This document shows positions 43,740 to 51,827 of a stretch of 64,000 nucleotides of DNA, piece by piece. The notes under the pieces are model-generated. The model was not told the DNA's origin. It saw only the letters and a program-made list of their open reading frames with translations, and did no database searches. Numbering within the stretch: position 1 is the first letter of the stretch; every line of letters starts with the position of its first letter. This DNA comes from Christensenella sp. (GTDB lineage Bacteria; Bacillota; Clostridia; Christensenellales; UBA3700), in the NCBI GenBank assembly GCA_022784465.1, contig JALFUR010000010.1:186001-250000 (forward strand), given 5' to 3'. The translations under genes were made by a program, and so were the position numbers.

Positions 43740-44889
43740 CGAGCAAACAAAAACAAATAATTCGAAAAGGATTGCAAAAAAGGCAATCCTTATTTGTATT
43801 GTAGCAATTTTAATAATTGCTTTAGTCTTTGGTAGCCTTATTATATTAGGGCTTAATGGCTTTGTTGATATGTCTTGGCTTTTTGGTAAAGTTGAACCAG
43901 CTGTGTCTACAGATTATGACATTAATTATGATGATTTAGCAGTAAAGCCAAATCTTGAAAACTTAAGCAATGTAACAGTAGTTGATGCTTCTAATTTATC
44001 CTTTAGCGAAGATATGACAGATAGTGAAGAAGTTTTAAAAAGTGTTTCTTATTTATATAACTTGGCAAATCAAAATCTTATTGATATGAACTATTACGCG
44101 TGTGTCGCATATGGCCTATCTGATGTTACAGCGGGTGATAGTATAATTGGAAACTCTGAATCTAGAGAATACATAGTAAAAGATGAAGATGAATGGTTCT
44201 TTCAAAACTATATAAAGGCAAATGTATCTGGAATGGTTGGTAATACAATAAAAAACCTTGTCGAATCAAGTGAAGAGCGCTATACAAATAATCACGGCGA
44301 AACAATCTATAAGCGACATGGAGGATCTGATTCTTTATCTAGCACTTGTATAGCCGACTTTTTATCTACAGAAAAACAACCTATTATATATTCTGAAATG
44401 GCGCAACCAGGAGCTTCAAAACATGCGCCAAAAATCTATACTAGTGCTGAATACAATGATTTTAGAAATGTTAGAATTTCTTATGATGAGATAGACAATG
44501 CCTTAATTTATGCAGGAGAAAAGGATGACTCGTTTTACACTACATTAGAACAAGCTTCTTTAACTTATGATTCGTCAAAAGATTTATATACAATCGTCTT
44601 TGATGTTAATATTTCAAATGATAGCGAAGCATTAGAAAAAGGAAGAAACAACCTTTCTAAAGCAAATGGCTCATCAGTGTGGTACGAAAAACAACATCAA
44701 ACAATAACGATTTGGGGTAGTGGTTTATTCTGCTCATATCATACAGAAAATCGTTGGGCAACAAAAATTTATGGATCAAATAATAATTACCAAAAGTTTT
44801 TTACATACAATAAAAATAATGTAAAAAAGATTGTCATTCCTACTGACACATCTTGGATAAATACTTGCTCTTATGGTGTTGCCGATTAA
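43732..44889 (+). CDS. membrane-anchored extracytoplasmic protein, unknown
   Basis: 385 residues. A polar N-terminus with a lysine-containing stretch (SKRIAKKAILI) leads into one membrane helix at about 17-40. A roughly 340-residue extracellular domain of mixed alpha/beta type follows, with two Cys near the C-terminus. No catalytic motif was recognised. It overlaps the acidic protein gene by eight bases and the convergent radical SAM gene by four. The topology N-in, C-out is the same as in the beta-helix protein. Probably a surface protein whose cytosolic acidic partner is encoded separately. Confidence 0.75.
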   Translation: MNNEQTKTNNSKRIAKKAILICIVAILIIALVFGSLIILGLNGFVDMSWLFGKVEPAVSTDYDINYDDLAVKPNLENLSNVTVVDASNLSFSEDMTDSEEVLKSVSYLYNLANQNLIDMNYYACVAYGLSDVTAGDSIIGNSESREYIVKDEDEWFFQNYIKANVSGMVGNTIKNLVESSEERYTNNHGETIYKRHGGSDSLSSTCIADFLSTEKQPIIYSEMAQPGASKHAPKIYTSAEYNDFRNVRISYDEIDNALIYAGEKDDSFYTTLEQASLTYDSSKDLYTIVFDVNISNDSEALEKGRNNLSKANGSSVWYEKQHQTITIWGSGLFCSYHTENRWATKIYGSNNNYQKFFTYNKNNVKKIVIPTDTSWINTCSYGVAD

Positions 44890-45749
44890 ACGCCGTCTAA
44901 ATTAAACTCAGGAATAAATGTCGTTTGTGCAGAATCTAAATCCTGTACAAACGAATTTAAAAATCCGTAATTATAAAGCCTATTGATAGCAATCTTGTAC
45001 TCAATAGGTTTTATTTTTCTTTTTAGTTCCTCAAACTTAAAACTATCGCCATATGGAATATATTGACCCATCAAAGAAATGTATGTATCTTTGCTAAAAT
45101 TCTCGTTAATCCAATCAATCACTCCTAGCGTATTATCTATTGCATTTGGAAGCATTAAATGTCTAATGATTAATCCTGATTTCATTAATCCATCAACTAC
45201 GACATCTTTAGTTTGTCTTCTCATTTCTAAAATTGCATTCTTCGCCGTTTCAACATAGTTTGGACATTTAGAATATTTTTGCGCAAGCATATTATCTGAA
45301 TATTTAAAATCTGGCAAATAAATATCGACAATCCCCTCTAGTCGTTTTAATGATTCTACTTTTTCATATCCAGAAGAATTGTAGACAATAGGTATTTGTG
45401 GTTTATATAATTCAAAAGCTTGAAGTATTTGATCTATAAAATGTGTTGGAGTAACTAAATTTATATTATTAGCTCCTAAATCCTCTAACTCTTTAAAAAT
45501 TTCGCTTAGTCTTTTAATGGAGATTTCTTTTCCAAATCCTCTAGAAACTTTATAATTTTGACAATATACACAACGAAGATTACATCCCGAAAAAAAAATC
45601 GCCCCGCTGCCCTTTCCACTGCTAAGAATAGGTTCCTCTCCCCAATGTAGCGTAGCTTTTGCTAGAGTTAGGTTTTTGCCTACTCCGCAAAAGCCACTTA
45701 CATTCTCCCTATCTATTTTACAGTTTCTTGGACAAGAAGAACAATTCAT
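44886..45749 (-). CDS. radical SAM protein, PflA-like family
   Basis: 287-residue radical SAM enzyme of the uncharacterised pyruvate-formate-lyase-activase-like group. An N-terminal four-cysteine cluster (CSSCPRNCK, then GFCGVG) precedes the [4Fe-4S] motif CNLRCVYCQN at about residues 55-64. The GANNINLVTPTHF and LPDFKY motifs belong to the same group. The substrate is unknown; no glycyl-radical enzyme lies nearby. It overlaps the upstream gene by four bases, making it the last gene of the nfeD-floA transcript. Confidence 0.88.
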   Translation of the reverse strand: MNCSSCPRNCKIDRENVSGFCGVGKNLTLAKATLHWGEEPILSSGKGSGAIFFSGCNLRCVYCQNYKVSRGFGKEISIKRLSEIFKELEDLGANNINLVTPTHFIDQILQAFELYKPQIPIVYNSSGYEKVESLKRLEGIVDIYLPDFKYSDNMLAQKYSKCPNYVETAKNAILEMRRQTKDVVVDGLMKSGLIIRHLMLPNAIDNTLGVIDWINENFSKDTYISLMGQYIPYGDSFKFEELKRKIKPIEYKIAINRLYNYGFLNSFVQDLDSAQTTFIPEFNLDGV

Positions 45750-46186
45750 CTTCTTTTCCTCTTATATGCCGGATTATTTATTGCTTCTCCTATAACGATT
45801 AGCTTCTCTAAATCTTCCTCATCTACTATTATAGAACATTTTATATCACTTTGTGTAGTAAAATTTTCATTTTTATTTAAAAAATGATTTTTTTTACAAT
45901 TTTCTATGCTTGTTTGCGTTGTTGTTCCATGTAAATGATCTCTCAATGATGGCTGAATTATTGCGTGTTTTCCACTTGTTTGTTGGTTATTTTGCAAGTT
46001 TTGATTTTTTTTCACAGCATATTGAGCTGGGGCTGCTAAATTCCCCATTTTTTTACTAGATTCTAATTGCTGAGTATTTTTTTGTTTCTCATTTACTTTA
46101 TTTCCACTTTTTAAAACATATATAAAAACTGCAGCAATAAAGAATATAACAACAAATGTAAAAAATATTCCAAATACTTCTATCAT
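45746..46186 (-). CDS. single-pass membrane protein of the floA operon, unknown
   Basis: 146 residues with one N-terminal membrane helix (about 3-25) followed by a polar, Gln/Asn/Lys-rich cytosolic or external linker. A short conserved-looking C-terminal segment ([21 protein letters not shown] minus its last residues) follows the linker. Four-base overlaps on both sides couple it to floA and to the radical SAM gene. No domain recognised. Its position suggests an accessory to the flotillin-like protein. Confidence 0.7.
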   Translation of the reverse strand: MIEVFGIFFTFVVIFFIAAVFIYVLKSGNKVNEKQKNTQQLESSKKMGNLAAPAQYAVKKNQNLQNNQQTSGKHAIIQPSLRDHLHGTTTQTSIENCKKNHFLNKNENFTTQSDIKCSIIVDEEDLEKLIVIGEAINNPAYKRKRR

Positions 46187-47157
46187 TTATTCTTCTTTGT
46201 GTTTGGTCCACCAATTGAATTTCTCATTGATGTATCAGCTATTACATTTTGCATATTGTAATAATCCATTACACCCAATCTACCTTCTTCAAATGCTTTT
46301 GCCATTGCTTTTGGAACTAAACTTTCAGCTTCAACAACTTTTGCTTTCATTTCTTGTTCTAGGGCAACAGCCATTGCTCTTCTTTCTTCCGCTTTTGCTT
46401 CAGCAATTCGCTTATCTGCTTCAGCTTGATCCATTTGAAGTTGAGCACCTACGTTTCTTCCTACATCAATATCCGCAATATCTATAGACAAAATCTCATA
46501 AGCTGTTCCAGAATCTAGACCTTTATCTAAAACTGTTTTTGAAATTATATCTGGATTCTCCAAAACGGCCTTATGTGTTTCTGCAGAACCAACAGTGGTA
46601 ACAATTCCTTCTCCTATTCTTGCAATAATTGTATCTTCGCCAGCACCACCAATTAATCTTGTAATGTTAGCTCTAACAGTTACTCTTGCTTTAACTCTTA
46701 ACTCAATACCATCTTTTGCAATTGCAGAGATTGGAGGAGTTTCAATTACTTTTGGATTAACTGATACTTTAACAGCATTTAATACATCTCTTCCTGCAAG
46801 GTCGATTGCGCGTGCTGTTGCTGGTTCTAAAACAATGTTTGCTGAGTGAGCACTAATTAAAGCATTAACAACTTTAATAACATCACCTTTAGCAAGCACG
46901 TGACTTTCAAGTTCATCTATCGATAAATCTAGACCTGCCTTTTTTGCAGCTATATACGCATCAACTATTGGAGTAATTTTAATTCCTCTCCATTTCATAC
47001 CTATTAGTCTTGCCATAGATATTTTTACTCCAGAAACTAATGCTCTAAACCATATTTTAACTGGAAGTATTGCAAATACAAGTGCAATTAAAACTAAAAG
47101 AACAGCAACAAGAATAATTGCCACAGTTCCACTTGCTGATGCTAACAAAAACATCAT
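46183..47157 (-). CDS. floA: flotillin-like protein FloA
   Basis: 324-residue SPFH-type protein that organises functional membrane microdomains. A hydrophobic N-terminal hairpin (residues 1-32) anchors it. The segment [20 protein letters not shown], the SPFH domain with [17 protein letters not shown] and the [19 protein letters not shown] coiled coil match FloA/YqfA of Bacillus closely. It lies three bases after the NfeD gene, as in other Firmicutes. The ribosome site GAGGAGG is strong. Confidence 0.95.
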   Translation of the reverse strand: MMFLLASASGTVAIILVAVLLVLIALVFAILPVKIWFRALVSGVKISMARLIGMKWRGIKITPIVDAYIAAKKAGLDLSIDELESHVLAKGDVIKVVNALISAHSANIVLEPATARAIDLAGRDVLNAVKVSVNPKVIETPPISAIAKDGIELRVKARVTVRANITRLIGGAGEDTIIARIGEGIVTTVGSAETHKAVLENPDIISKTVLDKGLDSGTAYEILSIDIADIDVGRNVGAQLQMDQAEADKRIAEAKAEERRAMAVALEQEMKAKVVEAESLVPKAMAKAFEEGRLGVMDYYNMQNVIADTSMRNSIGGPNTKKNK

Positions 47158-47160
47158 ATA

Positions 47161-47709
47161 CTATTCCTCCTCGAACATCTTATGTTCTTTTACAATTATT
47201 TTTACTCCTTCTACAGATTCAACAACGATTTCTTTGTCCTTATCTATAAAAGCATTACTTGATATTACAGTATATATTTTTCCATCAATTTGCGCATTTC
47301 CACCTGGACGCAAAATAGATGTTGTCTTGCCATGTTTTCCAATTAAAGATGTATAATCTTCTGTTCCTTTTGACAATTCAACATCAACTGCCCTACTTTT
47401 TTGCACAAATGCAGTCCTTGATAGTAGCCCTTTTTTCATAGATAAAACCATAATACCAAGGGACAACAGAATAACAACTGCGGATATACCTATTAATACT
47501 ATTATTTGTATTATAGGATTTCCTGCTCCAGAATGATAAGCTCTAACTGCAATACCTACAACAAGAAGTATTGTTCCTGTTATTCCAAAAACACCAAATC
47601 CAGGTTGAAATATTTCAATTATTATGCATATTAATCCTAAGATTATGCACACAGCAGGAATCCAACCAATTTCAGTAAATACTAAAGCTATTTCATCCCA
47701 AATTGTCAT
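47161..47709 (-). CDS. NfeD family membrane protein
   Basis: 182 residues. Three membrane helices (within residues 1-90) with the conserved FQPGFGVFGITGTILLVVGI stretch are followed by a C-terminal OB-fold domain with LIGKHGKTTSILRPGGNAQIDG. It is the usual partner of FloA and equivalent to YqeZ without the N-terminal ClpP-like protease domain. AAAGGAGG precedes the start. First gene of the nfeD-floA-unknown-radical SAM transcript. Confidence 0.93.
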   Translation of the reverse strand: MTIWDEIALVFTEIGWIPAVCIILGLICIIIEIFQPGFGVFGITGTILLVVGIAVRAYHSGAGNPIIQIIVLIGISAVVILLSLGIMVLSMKKGLLSRTAFVQKSRAVDVELSKGTEDYTSLIGKHGKTTSILRPGGNAQIDGKIYTVISSNAFIDKDKEIVVESVEGVKIIVKEHKMFEEE

Positions 47710-47863
47710 ATTGAAATAATCCTCCTTTGCTTTATCATATTATATGATAATTGTTTTGCTATATCAATAATAATTCCAGACTCAATGAATTTATGAAACT
47801 AAAAAAATAGCATAACGCAGCATGTTATAGATTATGTAGATTTAAGAAAAAGGACGCTCTTTG

Positions 47864-48484
47864 TTATTCGTTTTTATAAGTTAACAAAGTATCTAACAAA
47901 TCTGATACTTCCGTATACGGATTTTTATCTAAAATACTTTGGTCTTTGTCATACATTTGATTTTTTAATTTCGAGTTGTTGATAGCTTCTTCAAATTTAG
48001 CTTGCAGACCACATTCTTTGACAACATCAAAGTTTTCAGTATATCCTGGAACATATTTTTTTAATTGTTCTTTAACTTTTTGAGATGATATTTCTGGTTT
48101 TGGATGTTTTGTAAAATAATATAATAGCCAAACTTCAAAACAAGGATTTGATAAAACATATTCTACTTGACACTTCTTGTTCGTTTTTCTTTTTTCTTCT
48201 TCTACTTTTTGATATTGAGAGAGAGATAAATCTAAATCTACCAAACAAAAAACTTTATCGCCTAATTTGTTATCTAATTGCATTTCTTCAATAATATGTC
48301 TAGCTTTCTTGGCCATATTTTTGGGGTCAGTTGCCTCAGATGGTATAATTTTAAGATTATATGGGTTCTCTCTTTTTACAAAATGATTAAAGTACTTTGA
48401 TTCTGTTTTATTTCTTCCTTCGCATATTAGAACGATAATTGGTTTTCTAGTCTTTGTAAAGTTGGCTTTTGTTAGTTTTGACAT
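47864..48484 (-). CDS. RloB-family protein (AbiLii-like), putative phage defence effector
   Basis: 206 residues of the RloB family (PF13707). ICEGRNKTESKYF (Glu22) with LVDLDLSL (Asp83, Asp85) look like the acidic residues of a Toprim-type nuclease core. The SNPCFEVWLLYYF segment (Glu117) is the family signature. It follows the ATPase gene with a one-base overlap. RloA/RloB pairs occur within restriction loci, and the pair resembles AbiLi/AbiLii abortive infection proteins. Nuclease activity is inferred, not shown. Confidence 0.85.
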   Translation of the reverse strand: MSKLTKANFTKTRKPIIVLICEGRNKTESKYFNHFVKRENPYNLKIIPSEATDPKNMAKKARHIIEEMQLDNKLGDKVFCLVDLDLSLSQYQKVEEEKRKTNKKCQVEYVLSNPCFEVWLLYYFTKHPKPEISSQKVKEQLKKYVPGYTENFDVVKECGLQAKFEEAINNSKLKNQMYDKDQSILDKNPYTEVSDLLDTLLTYKNE

Positions 48485-49755
48485 TATTCCTCCTTAATAA
48501 AAGGGATGCCACCATATCTGCCAAGCAAATATGCCTTTTCTATATTCTCATCTTTTCTTGGAGAAAAGTCTGAAAGCGCATACATTTCTGTAGAAGCAGA
48601 AGCATTATTTCTTTCCGTAAACCATATTTCATCTCTTCTAAACAAATCGAGATTAAGCAAGTTTGTATCGTGCGTATTACAAATCAACTGTGCATTATTT
48701 TTGTTTATTTCTGTATCATAGAACTTTTTAATAATATATTCTACAAGTAAAGGGTGTAAACTTCTATCAATTTCATCAATCAACAATACTTTTCCTTCTT
48801 TAAATGCATAAAACAATGCTGGCGCAAAGTGAAATAACTGTCGCGTTCCATCAGATTCTTCTGTTAATTCTAAAGGATACGAAAAAGAATTATTGTCGCC
48901 TTTAATATTGTGAATTGTTTTAATGTTAAATATGTCTGAATTAGCGATCTTTTTAATTTGTTCTGGATCGTTATCAACAATAACATTCATAAGCTTATTC
49001 ATTAATTCTGCTTTTTTTCCTAATTCTTTCATTTTATGAGTGTTAATTTCAAAATCACTAATACTTATATCAGCATTATTTAGAAAGTCTAAACAAAATT
49101 TCTTGTATTCTTCTAAATCGTTATTTTCTATTATATAACTAATATTATATTTTGTTGGTTGAGTTATATCATGCAATACAATTATGTCATTTAAGATATA
49201 GTCAACAACAGGTTTTACCTTTTCATAATTCCAGGTTGCAGCTGTTAATAAGAATAATTTATTCTTAGTGTTTTTTGTTTTAATTTCATTTAACAATCTA
49301 ACATCAGTATTAAACTTATATTCATCTGAATTTGTTCTTGTAAAAATATTTGTTGGCTTTGCAGAATTATAAACATCAAGCTTTTCATCAATAACTTTTT
49401 CACAAGTACAACTAAAACTATAACAATATTTAACTTTGTTTTTTATAAAAGTCAACGAAAACTCCGATGGAGCTTTATAAGAGTTCTCTCTAAATTTGTA
49501 AGGAATAATTCCTATCCTATTATTCTCTACTAAATTATTAGAAATTATTGAAAAAATTTTTATAAATTCCAATGCATCTATAAAAGAAGTTTTACCTGAA
49601 GCATTAGCTCCATAAATGATTCTTGCTTTCGAAATTCTCTCTTTTCCAATAGAAATCAAATTGTCATCGTGCGATTTATCTTTGTTTGCTATCATTGAAA
49701 AACTACAAGTATTTGCATAAGACTTATAATTTTTAAATGTAAAATTTAATAACAT
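48484..49755 (-). CDS. RloA-like AAA ATPase (AbiLi-like)
   Basis: 423 residues from the ATG at 49755, with AGAGGTGG six bases upstream; a GTG three codons earlier lies inside that ribosome site. An ABC/SMC-type ATPase of the AAA_15/AAA_21 group: MLLNFTFKNYKSY start, Walker A YGANASGKTS (48-57), Walker B VLLIDEIDRSLHP near 325, and the H-loop CNTHDTNLL near 360. Such ATPases act as sensors that control a nuclease partner in PARIS, Septu, Gabija and AbiL. The partner here is RloB, coupled by one base. Confidence 0.88.
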   Translation of the reverse strand: MLLNFTFKNYKSYANTCSFSMIANKDKSHDDNLISIGKERISKARIIYGANASGKTSFIDALEFIKIFSIISNNLVENNRIGIIPYKFRENSYKAPSEFSLTFIKNKVKYCYSFSCTCEKVIDEKLDVYNSAKPTNIFTRTNSDEYKFNTDVRLLNEIKTKNTKNKLFLLTAATWNYEKVKPVVDYILNDIIVLHDITQPTKYNISYIIENNDLEEYKKFCLDFLNNADISISDFEINTHKMKELGKKAELMNKLMNVIVDNDPEQIKKIANSDIFNIKTIHNIKGDNNSFSYPLELTEESDGTRQLFHFAPALFYAFKEGKVLLIDEIDRSLHPLLVEYIIKKFYDTEINKNNAQLICNTHDTNLLNLDLFRRDEIWFTERNNASASTEMYALSDFSPRKDENIEKAYLLGRYGGIPFIKEE

Positions 49756-50003
49756 AATAACCACCTCTTACTACCAATATATTCAAATAAAATAAAAAAG
49801 TCAACGTTTTTAAGAATATTATTAGCAATTTTGTGAAATTTATGCAAAAATCAAAATAATATTTGTTGTAAATGACAATATTTTTTATATTGAATTGCTT
49901 TTTTAGATTATTTAAAGCCTAAGCAACCTATATTCTTGAAATTTATTATTACATATAAAATCTTGCTATAACAATGATAATTGTGTTGTTCTTGTGTTTG
50001 TGC
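49756..50003. other. AT-rich intergenic region between divergent rloA-like and mrp genes
   Basis: No gene or RNA was recognised in about 250 bases, apart from the mrp promoter at its right edge. No clear promoter for the rloA-like gene was seen. Confidence 0.5.
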
Positions 50004-50032
50004 TTGACTGCATTAGGATAAAATATTATTAT
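50004..50032 (+). promoter_or_regulatory. sigma-A promoter of mrp
   Basis: TTGACT (50004-50009), a 17-bp spacer and TATTAT (50027-50032); TTGGAGG at 50043-50049 precedes the start codon. Confidence 0.7.
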
Positions 50033-50059
50033 TATTTTTGATTTTGGAGGTAAAGAAAA

Positions 50060-50872
50060 ATGAGTGAATGTACACACGATTGTTCTTCTTGTGGAGAAAA
50101 TTGCTCTTCAAGAGAAATTCAAAAGCTTAAACCAAATGAACACTCCTCAATAAAGAAAATCTACGCTGTTGTTTCAGGAAAAGGTGGCGTTGGAAAAAGC
50201 ATGGTTACATCTATGCTATCTGTTTTAACAAATAGGAAGGGCTATAAAGTAGGCGTAATGGATGCGGATATAACAGGCCCATCTATGTGTAACGAGTTTG
50301 GGTTAACTGGCAAAACTTCTGGCTGTGATTTTGGAATAATGCCTATGACAACACCAACGGGAATTGAAGTAATTAGTATGAATATGTTTTTAAATAATCC
50401 TTCAGATCCTGTAGTATGGAGAGGCTCTATGCTAAATGGTGTTATAAATCAGTTTTTCCAAGATGTATTTTGGGGAGATTTAGACTATTTATATATTGAT
50501 ATGCCTCCAGGAACAGGAGATATCCCATTAACAGTTTTTCAATCTCTACCAATTGATGGAATAATAGTTGTTACCTCTCCTCAAGATTTAGTTTCTATGA
50601 TAGTAGAAAAAGCTGTTAAAATGGCAAAATTAATGAATGTGCCAATTGTTGGACTTGTTCAAAACTTATCTTATTTTGAATGTCCAAATTGTAAAAATAA
50701 ACATTTTATATTTGGAGAAGGAAAAATTGAGGAAGTAGCAAGAAACTATGAAATAGATTCTATTTCATATCTACCAATTGATCCTAAACTTGCAGAATCT
50801 AGTGATAATGGCATGATGGAATGGTTCCAAGGAGATTATTTAGATTCTCTTATCGAAAAAATTACAAAATAA
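50060..50872 (+). CDS. mrp: Mrp/NBP35-type Fe-S carrier ATPase
   Basis: 270-residue P-loop ATPase that carries and delivers iron-sulphur clusters. An N-terminal cysteine set (Cys4, 8, 11, 15) resembles NBP35. The deviant Walker A is SGKGGVGKS (39-47), followed by DADITGPSM, the DMPPGTGD motif and a C-terminal CPNC pair that bridges the dimer cluster. Monocistronic, with its own promoter and strong terminator. In strict anaerobes it serves many Fe-S enzymes, such as the radical SAM protein nearby. Confidence 0.93.
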   Translation: MSECTHDCSSCGENCSSREIQKLKPNEHSSIKKIYAVVSGKGGVGKSMVTSMLSVLTNRKGYKVGVMDADITGPSMCNEFGLTGKTSGCDFGIMPMTTPTGIEVISMNMFLNNPSDPVVWRGSMLNGVINQFFQDVFWGDLDYLYIDMPPGTGDIPLTVFQSLPIDGIIVVTSPQDLVSMIVEKAVKMAKLMNVPIVGLVQNLSYFECPNCKNKHFIFGEGKIEEVARNYEIDSISYLPIDPKLAESSDNGMMEWFQGDYLDSLIEKITK

Positions 50873-50892
50873 TTATAACCATACAATTTATT

Positions 50893-50944
50893 AAAAAAAT
50901 ACACATTGCGCTTTTTGTAGAAATACAAAGCGCAATGTGCTTTT
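50893..50944. terminator. strong bidirectional terminator
   Basis: A 13-bp perfect stem (50902-50914 with 50927-50939), with an A7 run before and T-rich sequence after it. Confidence 0.95.
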
Positions 50945-50957
50945 ATATTTAATCTAT

Positions 50958-51827
50958 TTATATCTGTATAGTATACGAATATGTTTTTTCTTGATTTACA
51001 TCTAGCGATTGAATTGTTGGTTTATCCTTTAATTCTCTATTTGGGTAATTCATATCTGGAATAGACGTCCATGGCTCAATGCAAATATATGCTCCAAGTT
51101 TAGGCTTTGTCCATAGCGCAAGTATTGGGAAATCGCTTACATCCATTTTAATTGAAACACCGTCTTTTCTAACTAGTTTTAAACTTGAGAACTTTGCTCC
51201 TGTTAGCATAATTGTATTATATTTTTCAAATAGTGCTTTATTTAATTCTATTTTACTAACTTCGCCAAAATTTTCTTTTCCCACAATAAAGCAGCCCGTT
51301 TCTTCTAACATATAATTTGCCAAGTTCAATGGTTTTTCAAATTCTATATAATTTCCGTCAATTTCGTCGATTCCGTTTTTTCTTTCACATGGAAGAGAAA
51401 ATGCTGGATGTCCACCAAGTCCAAAATAAATGGTTTTATCATCTACATTTTTTACTTTATACTCTACTTTTAATGTCTCGTTATTTATTGAATATTTTAA
51501 ATAGAATTCAAATTTATATGGATATCTTTTTAACGTCTCTTCATTCCATTTTAGAGACATTGTTACAAAAGAAGGTCCTTTTTCTAATATGTCTAATTTT
51601 GTATATCTACATAATCCGTGAGTTAATAATTCATATTTTTTGTCTTCATACAAATAAAACCCGTCTTTTAATCTTGCCACAAAAGGGAATATAACAACAT
51701 CTTGCCCTTCCCAGCTTTCTTTTGATCCTTGCCATTGGTATTCGATGCCATTTTCCATAATAGAGCACATTGAGCCGCCGTTTTCGTTTATAGATACTTT
51801 TAATTTATCATTGAATATTGTTATCAT
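50958..51827 (-). CDS. aldose 1-epimerase family protein
   Basis: 289 residues from the ATG at 51827, with TTGGAG seven bases upstream; four extra in-frame codons overlap that site. The galactose-mutarotase fold is shown by FPFVARLKDG, THGLCRYTKLD, the GLGGHPAFSLP histidine motif and the C-terminal CIEPWTSIPDM with the catalytic Glu region. It interconverts alpha- and beta-anomers of sugars in the cytosol and would complement GH42 and GH38. The start overlaps the end of the subtilase gene by 20 bases. Confidence 0.9.
   Translation of the reverse strand: MITIFNDKLKVSINENGGSMCSIMENGIEYQWQGSKESWEGQDVVIFPFVARLKDGFYLYEDKKYELLTHGLCRYTKLDILEKGPSFVTMSLKWNEETLKRYPYKFEFYLKYSINNETLKVEYKVKNVDDKTIYFGLGGHPAFSLPCERKNGIDEIDGNYIEFEKPLNLANYMLEETGCFIVGKENFGEVSKIELNKALFEKYNTIMLTGAKFSSLKLVRKDGVSIKMDVSDFPILALWTKPKLGAYICIEPWTSIPDMNYPNRELKDKPTIQSLDVNQEKTYSYTIQI

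Noticed and set aside
43394-43786. 130-residue serine-rich frame on the minus strand
   Set aside because: It is the antisense shadow of the Glu/Asp-rich gene (GAA/GAT read backwards as TTC/ATC and Ser codons) and has no ribosome site.
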